A stretch of 64,000 bases of DNA from Cellulomonas dongxiuzhuiae (lineage in GTDB: Bacteria; Actinomycetota; Actinomycetes; Actinomycetales; Cellulomonadaceae), in NCBI RefSeq assembly GCF_018623035.1, contig NZ_CP076023.1, positions 3,720,001 through 3,784,000 on the forward strand, written 5' to 3'. Positions within the stretch are counted from its first letter, which is position 1. Each line of letters opens with the position of its first letter. A program made the position numbers and the translations under genes. Under the pieces are notes generated by a model, which saw only the letters and a list, made by a program, of their open reading frames with translations, was not told the DNA's origin and did not search any database. This document shows positions 16,812-25,970 of the stretch, piece after piece.

Positions 16812-19673
16812 CTACCGCAGCGCGGCGTCGACCGTCATGCGTGCGAGGAACTCCTGGACCGCGCCCGCCTCCTCGGCACCCAGCTGCCGGAACCTGTCGA
16901 GCGCCCGTTCCGCGTCGCGCCGCGCCTCCTGCTCCCCCGCAGGCCCGTCGCGGGCGGCACGCACGCGCGCGAGGCCGAACAGCGCCAGCGCCTCGTGGTA
17001 GAGGTCCCCCATGTCCGCGCACAGGTGCAGGACGTGGGCGAAGCGCCGCTGCGCGGCGTCGTGGTCGCCGAGCCCGTCGGCCGCGAGCCCCAGGTTGACC
17101 AGCAGGTTCGCCTCCAGGACGCGGTGCCCCTCGACGCGCGCGATCGCGAGCGCCGGCTCCCCGTGCCGCACGGCCGCGTCCCAGTCGCCGAGCTCGGCGT
17201 ACAGCTCGCACAGCACGTCGCCCGCCGCGACCTGGTAGTAGCCGTCACCGAGGTCCCGCGCCGCGGCGTGCGCTTCGTGGGCCGCGACGAGGGCCGCGTC
17301 GTACTGGGCGGCCTCGCGCAGCGTGGACGCGAGGTTGCTGACGACGCTCACGCGGTACCACCACCTGTCACCGTCGAGCAGCCGCAGCGCCTCCCGCAGC
17401 CGCTGCACGGACGCGTCGTTGCGGCCCAGCCGCGAGCAGGCCACGCTCTCGTGGTTGAGCAGGACGGCCTGCGCGCGCGTGTCGCCCAGCGCACGTGCGG
17501 AGCGCGACGCGACGCGCAGCGAGTCGAGCCACTCGGTGGCGCCGGCCGCCGCGTAGTACGTCTCGAAGAGCAGGGCGACCATCTGCCACACCAGCCGGTG
17601 GTGGCCGTGCGCGTGCCCGTCGCGCACCAGCGCCGTCATGTTGGCGAGCTCGGCGAGGGTCCAGCGCAGCAGTGCCGCGGCGTCCGCGAGCAGGGGCAGC
17701 TCGTGGCGCGGCGGTGGCGGGTCGAACTGCAGGCGCCGGTGGTGGGTGCTGGCGACGAGCGTGCACACGTACCAGGCGAGCAGGCGCTCGCGGGCGTCCG
17801 CGCGCTCGTCCTCGCCGAGGCGCTCCGCGAGCTCGGCGGCGTGCGCACGCGTCAGGTCGTGCATGGCGTACCGGCCGTCGACCGCCTCCAGGAGGTGGTG
17901 GTCGTGGAGCTGGTCCAGCAGCTGCGCGGCACGCGCGGGCGCGACGTCCACGAGGGCCGCCGTCGCGAGCACCGACGTGCTCTGGCACGGCAGCGCCGCC
18001 AGCAGGGACAGCGTGCGCCGCTGCTCCGCGTCGAGCGCGGCGGTCGAGGTCGCCAGGACGCCGCGCACGGACGCCGACGGGCCGTCGTCGAGGTCCAGCA
18101 CGTCGAGCCGGTGCCGGGAGTCCACGAGCCGCGCGACCATCGCGCCGATCGACGCGCCCGGGCCGGCGTGGACCTGCTCGGCGGCGATGCGCAGGGCGAA
18201 CGGCAGCGCGTCGCACAGCTCGACGAGGCGGCGGGTCGCGTCGGGCTCGCGGGCCACGACGTCGGCACCGATCGTCCCCTCGAGCAGCTCACGCGCCTCC
18301 GCGGGCTCGAAGCGGGCGAGTGGCACGCTCCGGGCGCCGTGCCGGACCGCGAGGCCGCCCAGCCGGTCGCGGCTGGTGACGAGCACGAAGCACGACGGGG
18401 ACCCCGGCAGCAGGTCCTCGACCTGCTCGGTCGACGCGGCGTTGTCGAGCACCACGAGCAGGCGGCGGTCCGCGACCATGCTGCGCCACAGCGCGACGAG
18501 CTGGTCGTGCTGCTGCGGCGCGGACAGCACCCCGAGGGCCGCGAGCAGCTGACGCAGCGCGGTCGACGGCATGACGGGTGGGTGACGGGGGTCGAAGCCC
18601 CGCAGGTTGACGTAGAGCTGACCGTCGGTGAAGCGGTCGCGCAGCATGTGGCCGGTGCGCACGGCGAGCGTCGTCTTGCCGACGCCACCGACCCCGACGA
18701 CCGACACGACGCGCGGGCCGTCGGGCCCCGCGGCCGCGCGCAGCACCTCCACGAGCTCGCGCGAGCGGCCGACGAAGGCCGCGAGGTCCGGCGGGAGCTG
18801 CGCGGGGGCCACGCGGGGGTCCGCGGGCGGCTGCGCGGCGGGCAGTGGCGGGTCCTCGAGACCGGCCGGCCGGTCGGACGTCGGCGGGCGCCGGAGGGCC
18901 GGGTGCCGCGCACCGGGCACGGCGAGGATCCGCGCGTGCGCGGCGCGGGCGGCTGCGCCCGGGTCGATGCCGAGGCCCTCGGCGAGCTGACGCCGCAGGT
19001 CGTCGTACTGCTCGAGCGCCGCCGCCGTGCGTCCGCTGCCCGCCAGCGCGGACATGAGCGCGCACCGCAGGCGCTCGTCGTAGGGGTACGTCGCGACCTC
19101 GAGCATGAGGCGGTCGGCCGCGTCCGCGAGCACCGCCGGGCCCGCTCCGGACGCGACGAGCAGCTCGGTGCGCTCGACGAGCAGCCGCACCCGCAGCTGC
19201 GCCAGGTGCGTGCGCTGCTCAGCTGCGAACGGCCCGGGCACGCCGGCGAGCACGTCGCCCGAGGGCCACAGGCCGAGGGCGGAGTCGATCCCGACCAACG
19301 CCCCTCGCAGGTCGGACGCCTCGCGGGCGTCGCGCGCGCTGCGAGCACGGCGCTCGACGTCGAGCGCGTCGACGGCATCGGCCGGGACCGCCAGCACGTA
19401 GCCGGTCGGTGTGCGGCGCAGCACGTCGGGCCCCAGCACGCGACGCAGCCCGGACACGTACGTGTGCACGCTCCCGCGGGCGCTCGCCGGTGCGCCCTCG
19501 CCCCACGTGCCGTCGACGAGCGCGTCGTGGCCGACGGCCCGCCCCGCGCGCAGCGCGAGCCCCACGAGCACCGCGCACTGCTTGGGCGCGCCGAGGTCGA
19601 CCGGGCGGTCGTCGACCAGGGCGTGCGGCGCACCCAGCAGGCGCAGGCGCAGCGACGTGGACGCAGGTGGCAC
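16812..19673 (-). CDS. SARP/AfsR-like transcriptional regulator (BTAD-NB-ARC-TPR)
   Basis: Large regulator (953 aa). The N-terminal OmpR-like DNA-binding domain (~1-95: LRLRLLGAPHALVDDRPVDL, GSVHTYVSGLRRVLG) is followed by a bacterial transcriptional activation domain (~97-240, YDERLRCALMSALAGSGR). An NB-ARC/STAND ATPase follows, with P-loop GVGGVGKTTLA at ~328 and LLVVLDNAAS as Walker B. The C-terminal ~400 residues are TPR-like helical repeats. AfsR/SARP proteins activate secondary metabolism or secretion clusters in actinobacteria. A GTG at 19673 is chosen because GAGGAG lies four bases upstream; an upstream GTG at 19691 is possible. It is tail-to-tail with the LuxR-type gene (2 bp between stops). 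Confidence 0.92.
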   Translation of the reverse strand: MPPASTSLRLRLLGAPHALVDDRPVDLGAPKQCAVLVGLALRAGRAVGHDALVDGTWGEGAPASARGSVHTYVSGLRRVLGPDVLRRTPTGYVLAVPADAVDALDVERRARSARDAREASDLRGALVGIDSALGLWPSGDVLAGVPGPFAAEQRTHLAQLRVRLLVERTELLVASGAGPAVLADAADRLMLEVATYPYDERLRCALMSALAGSGRTAAALEQYDDLRRQLAEGLGIDPGAAARAAHARILAVPGARHPALRRPPTSDRPAGLEDPPLPAAQPPADPRVAPAQLPPDLAAFVGRSRELVEVLRAAAGPDGPRVVSVVGVGGVGKTTLAVRTGHMLRDRFTDGQLYVNLRGFDPRHPPVMPSTALRQLLAALGVLSAPQQHDQLVALWRSMVADRRLLVVLDNAASTEQVEDLLPGSPSCFVLVTSRDRLGGLAVRHGARSVPLARFEPAEARELLEGTIGADVVAREPDATRRLVELCDALPFALRIAAEQVHAGPGASIGAMVARLVDSRHRLDVLDLDDGPSASVRGVLATSTAALDAEQRRTLSLLAALPCQSTSVLATAALVDVAPARAAQLLDQLHDHHLLEAVDGRYAMHDLTRAHAAELAERLGEDERADARERLLAWYVCTLVASTHHRRLQFDPPPPRHELPLLADAAALLRWTLAELANMTALVRDGHAHGHHRLVWQMVALLFETYYAAAGATEWLDSLRVASRSARALGDTRAQAVLLNHESVACSRLGRNDASVQRLREALRLLDGDRWWYRVSVVSNLASTLREAAQYDAALVAAHEAHAAARDLGDGYYQVAAGDVLCELYAELGDWDAAVRHGEPALAIARVEGHRVLEANLLVNLGLAADGLGDHDAAQRRFAHVLHLCADMGDLYHEALALFGLARVRAARDGPAGEQEARRDAERALDRFRQLGAEEAGAVQEFLARMTVDAALR

Positions 19674-20017
19674 GAGGCTCCTCGGGAGCACGACGCGGAA
19701 GGTGCCGGCCGGGCAGGAGGGAGAGAACGGGGCGAACGGGACGTACGTGTGACCGGTTGAGTTCTACTGGTCGCGTCGGCCGGGCGTCAACGTGCCCTCT
19801 GACTGGCGCACCCGTTCGCGCGAAACCGACTGTGACACCGGCCACCGTCGCCGCACGTGGCTCACGCGCGGGGCCACGTCGGCGTGGCGATCGTCACGTC
19901 CGACGTTCCCGCATCCTGGACGTGGTGGTGCGTCCGTCCGGGCGCCGCTCGACGGTTCCTGCGGTGGCGCACCGACGCCCGGTGGTCCACGCTCGGCAAC
20001 GACCACCCGGAGGATCC
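19674..20017. other. 344-bp intergenic region between divergent genes
   Basis: Contains the promoters of the SARP-like gene (minus) and of the DUF2243-CtaG pair (plus); no convincing ORF. An inverted repeat ACGTGGC (19855-19861) and GCCACGT (19873-19879) with an 11-base spacer is the only palindrome noticed and may be a regulator site. A clear ribosome binding site (GGAGG) ends the region before the GTG at 20018. Confidence 0.5.
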
Positions 20018-20530
20018 GTGACCGCAGAGCCCCCGCAGCCGCCGCCGCCGCCGACACAGAGTCCGCCCTTCACCGACCGCGCCCCGACGTCCGCCCGCCG
20101 CTCGGCAGGAGCCGCCGCCCTCGTCGGCGCGGGCGTCATGGCCGCGGTCGACGAGATCGTGTTCCACCAGGTCCTCGCGTGGCACCACTTCTACGACCGC
20201 GGCACGCCGGACGCCGCGCTGCTGTCCGACGGCCTGCTCCACGCGGCCGAGCTCGTCGCCGTGGTCGCGGGCTTCTTCCTGCTGCTCGACCAGCGCCGTC
20301 GCGGTGCGCTCGCCGTCCGGGCGGCGTGGTCCGGCTTCTTCCTGGGCGCCGGCGCGTTCCAGCTCTTCGACGCCCTGGTCGACCACAAGCTGCTGCGCGT
20401 CCACCAGGTGCGCTACGGCGTGGACCTGCTGCCGTACGACGTCGCGTGGACGGGCAGCGCGGTGGTGCTCCTCGCGGTGGGCGCGTTGCTGTGGGCGCGG
20501 CAGCGTGCCACCACGAACGGGCCCGCGTGA
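20018..20530 (+). CDS. DUF2243 membrane protein
   Basis: 170-aa membrane protein with a Pro-rich N-terminus and four hydrophobic helices (starting near residues 30, 73, 105 and 142). The conserved polar motif in and after the first helix (DEIVFHQVLAWHHFYD) and FQLFDALVDHKLLRVHQVRY match DUF2243 proteins; their His and Asp residues suggest metal or haem contact within the membrane. The GTG at 20018 has GGAGG upstream. The stop overlaps the start of the ctaG-like gene (GTGA), a pairing known from other bacteria and consistent with a role in copper delivery to, or assembly of, terminal oxidase. Function is not established. Confidence 0.88.
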   Translation: MTAEPPQPPPPPTQSPPFTDRAPTSARRSAGAAALVGAGVMAAVDEIVFHQVLAWHHFYDRGTPDAALLSDGLLHAAELVAVVAGFFLLLDQRRRGALAVRAAWSGFFLGAGAFQLFDALVDHKLLRVHQVRYGVDLLPYDVAWTGSAVVLLAVGALLWARQRATTNGPA

Positions 20531-21414
20531 GCGCTGCGGTGACGCTCGCGCACGGGCCGCACGCCGGTCACGGTGCGTCGGCGTGGACCCCGGACATGGT
20601 CGTGCCCGTCGTCCTCGCCGTCGTCGCCGCCGTCGCGTACGTGACCGCGACCCGTGCCTACCACCGCCGGCGGCTGCGCCCCTGGCGCACGGCTCGCACC
20701 GTCGCGTGGGTCATCGGGTGCGCACTGGTGGCCGCCGCCTCCTCACCCGTGCTCGTCGTCGTGCCGGGCGACGCGAGCCGGCACATGGTCCAGCACCTGC
20801 TGCTGGGCATGCTGGGCCCGCTCGCGCTCGTGCTCGCCGCACCCCTGACCCTGCTGCTCGGTGTCGCGCCGCCGGCAGCCCGGCGGGCCGTCGGCCGGGT
20901 GCTGCGCGCCCGGCCCGTCCACGTGGTCGCGCACCCGGTGACCGCGGCCGTCCTGCACGTCGGCGGCATGGCGGTCCTCTACCTGACGCCGTTGTACGCG
21001 CTGACGACGCGCTCGGCCGTCGCGCACGCGCTCGTGCACGCGCACTTCCTGCTCGCGGGCTACCTGTTCGCGTGGGCGCTCGCCGGTCCGGACCCGGCGC
21101 CGCGGCGCCCCGGCACGGCGACCCGCGTCGCCGTGCTCGTCGTCGCCGGCGGGGCGCACGCGGCGCTGGCCAAGCTGCTCTACGCGCACGCCGACCGCCT
21201 GCCCCCGGGTGGTGTCCACACCGTGGCGGAGGTCGAGGCCGCGGCGCAGTGGATGTACTACGGCGGGGACGTCGCCGAGATCCTGCTCGCGGTCGCGGTC
21301 CTGGCGGCCTGGTACCGGTCGCACGCACGCCGCGACCGCCCGGCGCCCGGTGCGCTCAGTAGCGCCCCTGCCCGCGCAGGCGCTCGTTCTCCTTCAGCAC
21401 GGGCCACGTGCTGA
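20527..21414 (+). CDS. CtaG-family cytochrome c oxidase assembly protein
   Basis: 295-aa polytopic membrane protein of the caa3-type CtaG family, involved in assembly of haem-copper oxidase. Family residues include the His-rich helix motifs (SRHMVQHLLLGMLGPLALVL, HALVHAHFLLAGYLFAWAL) and the WMYYGGDVAEILLAVAVLA segment near the C-terminus. The GTG at 20527 overlaps the DUF2243 stop, so the two are translationally coupled. The last ~59 bp overlap the convergent small membrane protein gene at 21356-21652. The C-terminal ~30 residues are basic low-complexity and could be dispensable. Confidence 0.9.
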   Translation: MSAAVTLAHGPHAGHGASAWTPDMVVPVVLAVVAAVAYVTATRAYHRRRLRPWRTARTVAWVIGCALVAAASSPVLVVVPGDASRHMVQHLLLGMLGPLALVLAAPLTLLLGVAPPAARRAVGRVLRARPVHVVAHPVTAAVLHVGGMAVLYLTPLYALTTRSAVAHALVHAHFLLAGYLFAWALAGPDPAPRRPGTATRVAVLVVAGGAHAALAKLLYAHADRLPPGGVHTVAEVEAAAQWMYYGGDVAEILLAVAVLAAWYRSHARRDRPAPGALSSAPARAGARSPSARATC

Positions 21415-21652
21415 AGGCGAACACCAGGAACATCACGAGGTTGAGGACGGGCACGAGGCCGACCAGCACCCACCACCCGGAGTAGCCGGCCTTCTGGATG
21501 ATGCGCACGTACGCGATGAGCATGATCACGTAGGCGACGATGAGGACGGCCAGCCCGATGCCCCCGGCCAGCCAGTCGGTCCACTGCGTGGCCGTCTCGA
21601 CGCCCTCGGAGGGGTCGACGAGCGCCGGGAGACGCATCAGCACGGTGTCCAT
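21356..21652 (-). CDS. Small membrane protein
   Basis: 98-aa protein with two or three hydrophobic helices (about 28-50 and 60-82). The motif KAGYSGWWVLVGLVPVLNLV resembles DUF805/DUF5684-type small membrane proteins, which often precede or accompany signal peptidase or transport genes; function unknown. It ends inside the convergent ctaG-like gene (59-bp overlap), which is unusual but both frames look real by codon usage. Confidence 0.72.
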   Translation of the reverse strand: MDTVLMRLPALVDPSEGVETATQWTDWLAGGIGLAVLIVAYVIMLIAYVRIIQKAGYSGWWVLVGLVPVLNLVMFLVFAFSTWPVLKENERLRGQGRY

Positions 21653-21725
21653 GCGTCCATGGTGCTCCCGGCCGTCCGGCTCGGCGAGGCGAGCACGACC
21701 GGGCCGGACCGGACATACGTCCAGG

Positions 21726-22805
21726 TCAGCGCGGTGCGTGCGCCGCCGCGACCTCGAGGAAGATGTCCGTCGCCTCCGACTCGCCCACGCTCACGCGCAG
21801 GCCCTCCCCGGCGAACGGCCGCACGATCGCACCGGCCTGGGCGCAGCGCTCCGCGAACGACGTGGTGCGGTCGCCGAGGGCGAGCCACACGAAGTTCGCC
21901 TGGCTGTCGGGCACGTCCCAGCCCTGCGCACGCAGGCCCGCGAGCATGCGGACCCGCTCGGCGACGATCGCGTCGACGCGGACGAGCAGCTCGGTCTCGG
22001 CGCGCAACGACGCGAGCGCGGCGAGCTGCGCGACGTGCGAGACCCCGAACGGCGTCGAGGCCGTGCGGATCCCCGCCGCCAGCCGCGGGCGGGCCACGGC
22101 GTACCCGACGCGCAGCCCCGCCAGGCCGTACGCCTTGGAGAACGTGCGCAGGACGACGACGTTGGGGTGCTCGGCGAGCAGCGCCAGCCCGTCGGCGGCC
22201 TCGGGATCGCGGACGAACTCCACGTACGCCTCGTCGACGACCACGAGCACGTCCCGCGGGACGGCGGCGAGGAACGCCCGCAGCTCGGCGTCGCGCACCG
22301 CCGGGCCCGTGGGGTTGTTGGGCGTGCAGACCAGGACGACGCGCGTGCGCTCGGTGACCGCCGCCGCCATCGCGGGCAGGTCGAGGCGGCCGTCCGCGCC
22401 GACGGGCACCCGGACCTGCTGCGCGTGGGCGAGCGTGACGGCGATCGGGTACGCCTCGAAGGAGCGCCACGGCAGGACGACCTCGTCGCCCGCCTCGCAC
22501 ACCGCCATGAGCACGTGCCCCAGGACCGCGACGGACCCGGTGCCGGCCACCACGGACTCGGGGGCGACCCCCAGCCGCTGCGCGATCGCCTCGGTGAGCT
22601 CGGTCGCGTACATGTCGGGGTAGCGGTTGACGTCGACGGCGGCGTCGGCGATCGCCGCGACCACCGACGGCAGGGGCGGGTACGCGTTCTCGTTGGACGA
22701 CAGCTTGTACGCGGCGGCCCCGACGGCGGCACGCGCACCCGGGACGTACGCCGGCATCCCGGCGAAGGCACGACGGAGAGGAACGCGACTCACGGGCGCC
22801 AGCAT
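21726..22805 (-). CDS. hisC: Histidinol-phosphate/aromatic aminotransferase
   Basis: Class I/II PLP-dependent aminotransferase (359 aa) acting on histidinol phosphate or aromatic amino acids. Visible features: substrate-binding YKLSSNENAYPPLPSV near 45, VCTPNNPTGPAV near 180, VVVDEAYVEF, and the PLP Schiff-base Lys in LRTFSKAYGLAGLRVGY. Absence of other his genes nearby and the general sequence favour the free-standing HisC/Pat type common in actinobacteria, possibly aromatic aminotransferase. The ATG at 22805 has GAGGGG upstream; a GTG at 22793 is an alternative. A 35-bp segment of this gene (22161-22195) is repeated with two mismatches just upstream of it, at 22878-22912. Confidence 0.92.
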   Translation of the reverse strand: MLAPVSRVPLRRAFAGMPAYVPGARAAVGAAAYKLSSNENAYPPLPSVVAAIADAAVDVNRYPDMYATELTEAIAQRLGVAPESVVAGTGSVAVLGHVLMAVCEAGDEVVLPWRSFEAYPIAVTLAHAQQVRVPVGADGRLDLPAMAAAVTERTRVVLVCTPNNPTGPAVRDAELRAFLAAVPRDVLVVVDEAYVEFVRDPEAADGLALLAEHPNVVVLRTFSKAYGLAGLRVGYAVARPRLAAGIRTASTPFGVSHVAQLAALASLRAETELLVRVDAIVAERVRMLAGLRAQGWDVPDSQANFVWLALGDRTTSFAERCAQAGAIVRPFAGEGLRVSVGESEATDIFLEVAAAHAPR

Positions 22806-22841
22806 GCCACCCCTCACACCCACACCCCCACCCACACCTGC

Positions 22842-22929
22842 GAGAGAGCAATCCAGTCACGCCGCCCCGTGCCCGACGTCGGGGTGCTCGGCGAGCAGCG
22901 CCAGTCCGTCGGAGAGCGATCCGGTCGCC
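22842..22929 (+). repeat. Dispersed short repeat pair flanking a hisC fragment
   Basis: GAGAGAGCAATCCAGTCAC (22842-22860) and GGAGAGCGATCCGGTCGCC (22911-22929) are two direct copies of the window's short repeat. Between them, 22878-22912 repeats 33 of 35 bases of hisC positions 22161-22195. A C-rich tract (22806-22840) precedes the first copy, as it does at the hemD and copA copies. The segment fills the gap between hisC and the holin-like gene. Confidence 0.7.
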
Positions 22930-22995
22930 CGGCGGGCACGCGGGCGGCGGGTCTGGTCCTGCGCGATCCACCCCTGACGGGGCAGGATCAGGGCC

Positions 22996-23370
22996 ATGGG
23001 ATTCGTCGTGCGCGTGCTCGTCAACGGTGTCGCCATCTGGCTGGCCACCGTCATCCTGCCCGGCCTGACGGTGATCGGCGGTGACTCGACCGCAGGCTCG
23101 GTCGGCGTCATCCTGCTCGTCGCCCTCGTGTTCGGCATCGTCAACGCGATCGTCAAGCCGGTGGTCGCGCTGCTCTCCCTCCCCCTCTACATCCTCACGC
23201 TCGGGCTGTTCACCCTCGTGGTGAACGCGCTCATGCTCATGCTCACGGCGTGGATCACCGGGCAGACGTCGTGGGGGCTGCGGATCGACAACTTCGGCAC
23301 CGCGGTCCTCGGGGCGCTCATCGTGTCGCTCGTCAGCTTCGCGCTGTCGTCGATGACGTCGAGGGACTGA
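22996..23370 (+). CDS. Phage-holin-4-2/YvlD-like membrane protein
   Basis: 124-aa protein made almost entirely of four hydrophobic helices. The family pattern FGIVNAIVKPVVALLSLPLYI followed by LTLGLFTLVVNALMLML is diagnostic of the YvlD/phage-holin family 4-2 domain, widespread in chromosomes and mostly unrelated to lysis; roles in envelope stress have been proposed. Stand-alone gene, divergent from hisC. Its last 38 bp overlap the 3' end of the convergent lipase-like gene. Confidence 0.9.
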   Translation: MGFVVRVLVNGVAIWLATVILPGLTVIGGDSTAGSVGVILLVALVFGIVNAIVKPVVALLSLPLYILTLGLFTLVVNALMLMLTAWITGQTSWGLRIDNFGTAVLGALIVSLVSFALSSMTSRD

Positions 23371-24954
23371 GGACGCTCCACGCCCGTCCCGTGGCCGCCG
23401 GCGACCACGGGACGTCCGGCGCGGGCGGCCACGGCGGCTGCGCCCCGAGCGGTGCGGCGGGTGCCGCGTCGAGCGGTCGCGCGACCGTCGGCGTCGCGGG
23501 GGCGACGGGGTCCGGCGGCGGCCCCACCGCGACGGTGACCTGCGTCGTCGTCGCGCTCACGCGCTGCTCGCCCAGGACGTCGGTGAGCGCGCGACGCACC
23601 GGGTCGTCGGCGGGCAGGTCGCCGAGCGCGTCGTCGACGAGTGCGCCGGTCCGCACGTAGCCCGCGACCGCGTGCGCCTCGGTGAACGACGGCCGCAGGG
23701 GGCCACCCGTGGCCGCGAGGTCCCGCACCACCGACAGCGTGCGCGGTCCCCCGCGCTCGCCGACCTTCCCGTCGAGGATCGTCACGGCGTCCTCGCGGTG
23801 GCGCAGCGTGAGCGTCGCGGCGCCGGGCGGCGGGACCGCCGGGACGTCGGGCGACCCGGCGGTGACGACGAGCCGCACCGCGTACGTCCCGACCGTCGCC
23901 GCTGCCACGCTGGTCGCGACCATCCCGCCCTGGCTGTGCCCGACGAGCGCGACGGGCTCGTCGGCGCCGATCCCCGCCTCGCCCATCGCCGCGACGACGG
24001 CACGGGTCATGACGTCGGGCACGCCGCCCTCGAGCGCGAGGTTGGTGCCGTTGTCCGTGGGCACGTCGCCCGTCAGGCCTGCCGCCCGGGTGCCGGGGAC
24101 GGCCACGACCCACGAGCGCGTGCCGTCGGCGTGGTCGAGGCGCTGCACGGTGAGCGTCGCCAGCGGCGTCCCCGGCTCGCCCGTGGGGGTGCCGTCGTCA
24201 TACGTGCGCGCGACGAGGTCGACCAGGTCCTCGACGCCGCGCGGTGCGGCGAGGTCGGGCGGGTCGGTGCGCGGCACCAGCCGCACGTCGCGCGCCGGGA
24301 GCACGCCCGCGACGTGCGCCGAGAACCGCCGACCGGGTCGAGGTGCGGCCCGTGCGCACCCGTCATCGAGCCCAGCGCGGCCGCGAGCAGCTGCAGCACC
24401 AGGGCCCCGCGCCCGTCGGCGACGACGCGCTGCGGCACCGACGCCAGCCGGTCGAGGTCGTCGCGCACCTCCCCCGGCGACAACGCCCCGAACGGGTCGA
24501 CCGCGAGCTGCCGCGCCTCGTCGAGCAGCAGGCCCCCGACCGCGACCGCCACCGCCGCGCCGCTGAGCAGGACGGGCCCGAACGGTCCGGTGCCGACGAC
24601 GAGCCCGAGCAGCCCGACGACGCCCGCCCACCGGGCCTGCGCCTCGCTCTCCGCGAGGTCGTAGGCCGCGGCGGCGTCACGCGTCCGCGTCGCCAGCTCC
24701 CCCACGCCCTGCGCGAGTGCGGCCGGGCCCCACCGCACCTCCCGGAGGGTGTCGAGCGCGTCGAGCAGGGCACCCGCCTCCGGCACGTCGCCCGCGAGCG
24801 CCGCGGCCTGCCACGCCGCGGCCCGCAGCCGGGCGTCCGCGACGTCGAGCCCGTCGCGCGCGGCCCGCAGCCCCTGCGCGGCGACGACGAGCTCGGCAGC
24901 GTCGACGAGCACGTGCCGCCCGCCGCCGAGCGTGAGCGAGCGGCCGTCCCTCAC
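23333..24954 (-). pseudogene. Alpha/beta-hydrolase with N-terminal helical domain, interrupted by one frameshift
   Basis: Two overlapping reading frames together encode one protein. Frame 1 starts at the GTG at 24954 (overlapping the upstream WXG-like gene, GTGA). It gives ~205 residues of helical domain with a short hydrophobic segment (VVGLLGLVVGTGPFGPVLL), ending in the correct frame near 24338. Frame 2 continues from about 24335 with RFSAHVAGVLPARDVRLVPR. It includes the nucleophile elbow GHSQGG (Ser of GxSxG), a later Asp, and an HAVAGY segment that probably supplies the catalytic His. A single-base indel near 24335-24345 would restore the full ~540-aa protein, so this is either a recent mutation or a sequencing error. 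The last ~30 codons overlap the convergent holin-like gene. The pair with a WXG-like gene suggests a type VII-exported lipase/esterase. Confidence 0.75.
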
Positions 24955-25226
24955 GCCCACGCCACGCTCCTGACCCCCAGCGGCGCCACTCTCCCCGCGA
25001 CGCACCGCTGCTCGGCCCGCCGGGCGGCGTCCACGAGGCGGTCCGCCGCGTCCAGCGCGTCGAGGCACCGCCGCAGGTCCGTCAGCAGGTCGGCGCGGCG
25101 TGCCTCGGCGGCGTCCGCCGCGTCGCCCGCCCACGTCGCCGTGCCGGCGCGCACCACCGCGACCTGCGCCGCCCAGACCTCGGCGCGCACGTCCATGAGC
25201 GCGGCGGCGATGGCAGTGGTCGACAT
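24951..25226 (-). CDS. WXG-like small helical protein
   Basis: 91-aa Ala-rich helical protein without signal peptide. A central TWAGDAADAAEARRADL carries a W-A-G turn between two helices, the hallmark position of WXG100 proteins. It overlaps the start of the downstream helical/alpha-beta-hydrolase gene. Small WXG partner followed directly by a larger protein with a helical N-terminus is the usual organisation of a type VII substrate pair. Family assignment rests on length, helix-turn-helix shape and the WAG motif. Confidence 0.7.
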   Translation of the reverse strand: MSTTAIAAALMDVRAEVWAAQVAVVRAGTATWAGDAADAAEARRADLLTDLRRCLDALDAADRLVDAARRAEQRCVAGRVAPLGVRSVAWA

Positions 25227-25331
25227 GACCCCGACGCTAGGGACGGACGGCCACCCGCGGGCGCGGACCCGTCGGACCCGGGGACGAGCCCGCGGACCGG
25301 GGCGCCTGTGGTCGGCTCGCGCGCCGCCCGG

Positions 25332-25970
25332 TCACCCCAGCCGGTCGGGCCGCGCGCGCCACCACGGCCGCGCGGGCCGCGCGAGCGCCAGGACGGACAG
25401 CCCGACGACCGCCGCCAGCCCGGCGAACCGCCACGCGCCGCCGTCGGCGCCGGCCGCCACCGCCCCGGCCAGCAGCGCGAGCACCTGCGCGGCCCCCTGC
25501 ACGACGAGCGCCGCGCGCAGGTCGTCGGCCAGCACCGCGAGCTCGACGCGCGTGCGCCACCCCGTGCGCGCCGCGACCGCCGCGAGCCGCAGCAGCGCGT
25601 GCACCAGCAGCACGAGCGCCGCCAGGACCAGCGGCGACGCGGGGTCCGCGACGAGCACCCGCACGCCCACGACCAGCACGACCACGGCCGCCACCGGCCA
25701 GCGCGGCAGGACCGCGGGCAGCACCCCCACGGCCACCATCGCGACCAGGACCTCGAGGGGCACGACCCGCCCCGGCATCGTCGCCGCGACCACCACGGCC
25801 GCGACGCCGACGAGCGCGAGCGCCGCCCGGAGGGTCAGCGCGGACACGGTCGGCCCGGTGACCACGTCCACCTCCGGCGGCTCGCCGCCCCGCCGCGGCG
25901 CCCGCGCGGCCGGTCCGAGCCGGTCCAGCACCCACGCCCCGAACCCCTCGGAGCCGAACCTCGCGCTCAT
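25332..25970 (-). CDS. Membrane protein of the DUF58-MoxR cluster
   Basis: 212-aa membrane protein with about five hydrophobic helices after a ~45-residue cytosolic N-terminus. No catalytic motif is recognised. ATG at 25970 overlaps the stop of the DUF58 gene, so it is the last gene of a five-gene operon (DUF4129, membrane protein, MoxR, DUF58, this protein). Clusters of this composition usually include a transglutaminase-like membrane protein; this product has no such domain and may be a truncated or specialised equivalent. Confidence 0.8.
   Translation of the reverse strand: MSARFGSEGFGAWVLDRLGPAARAPRRGGEPPEVDVVTGPTVSALTLRAALALVGVAAVVVAATMPGRVVPLEVLVAMVAVGVLPAVLPRWPVAAVVVLVVGVRVLVADPASPLVLAALVLLVHALLRLAAVAARTGWRTRVELAVLADDLRAALVVQGAAQVLALLAGAVAAGADGGAWRFAGLAAVVGLSVLALARPARPWWRARPDRLG

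Noticed and set aside
16140..19760. Open frame of about 1200 codons antisense to the SARP-like regulator
   Set aside because: Shadow frame; the opposite strand has complete BTAD, NB-ARC and TPR features.
21356..21414. Overlap of CtaG-like and small membrane protein genes as sign that one is false
   Set aside because: Both have clear family-like membrane motifs; convergent overlap of 59 bp is tolerated and only low-complexity CtaG tail is affected.
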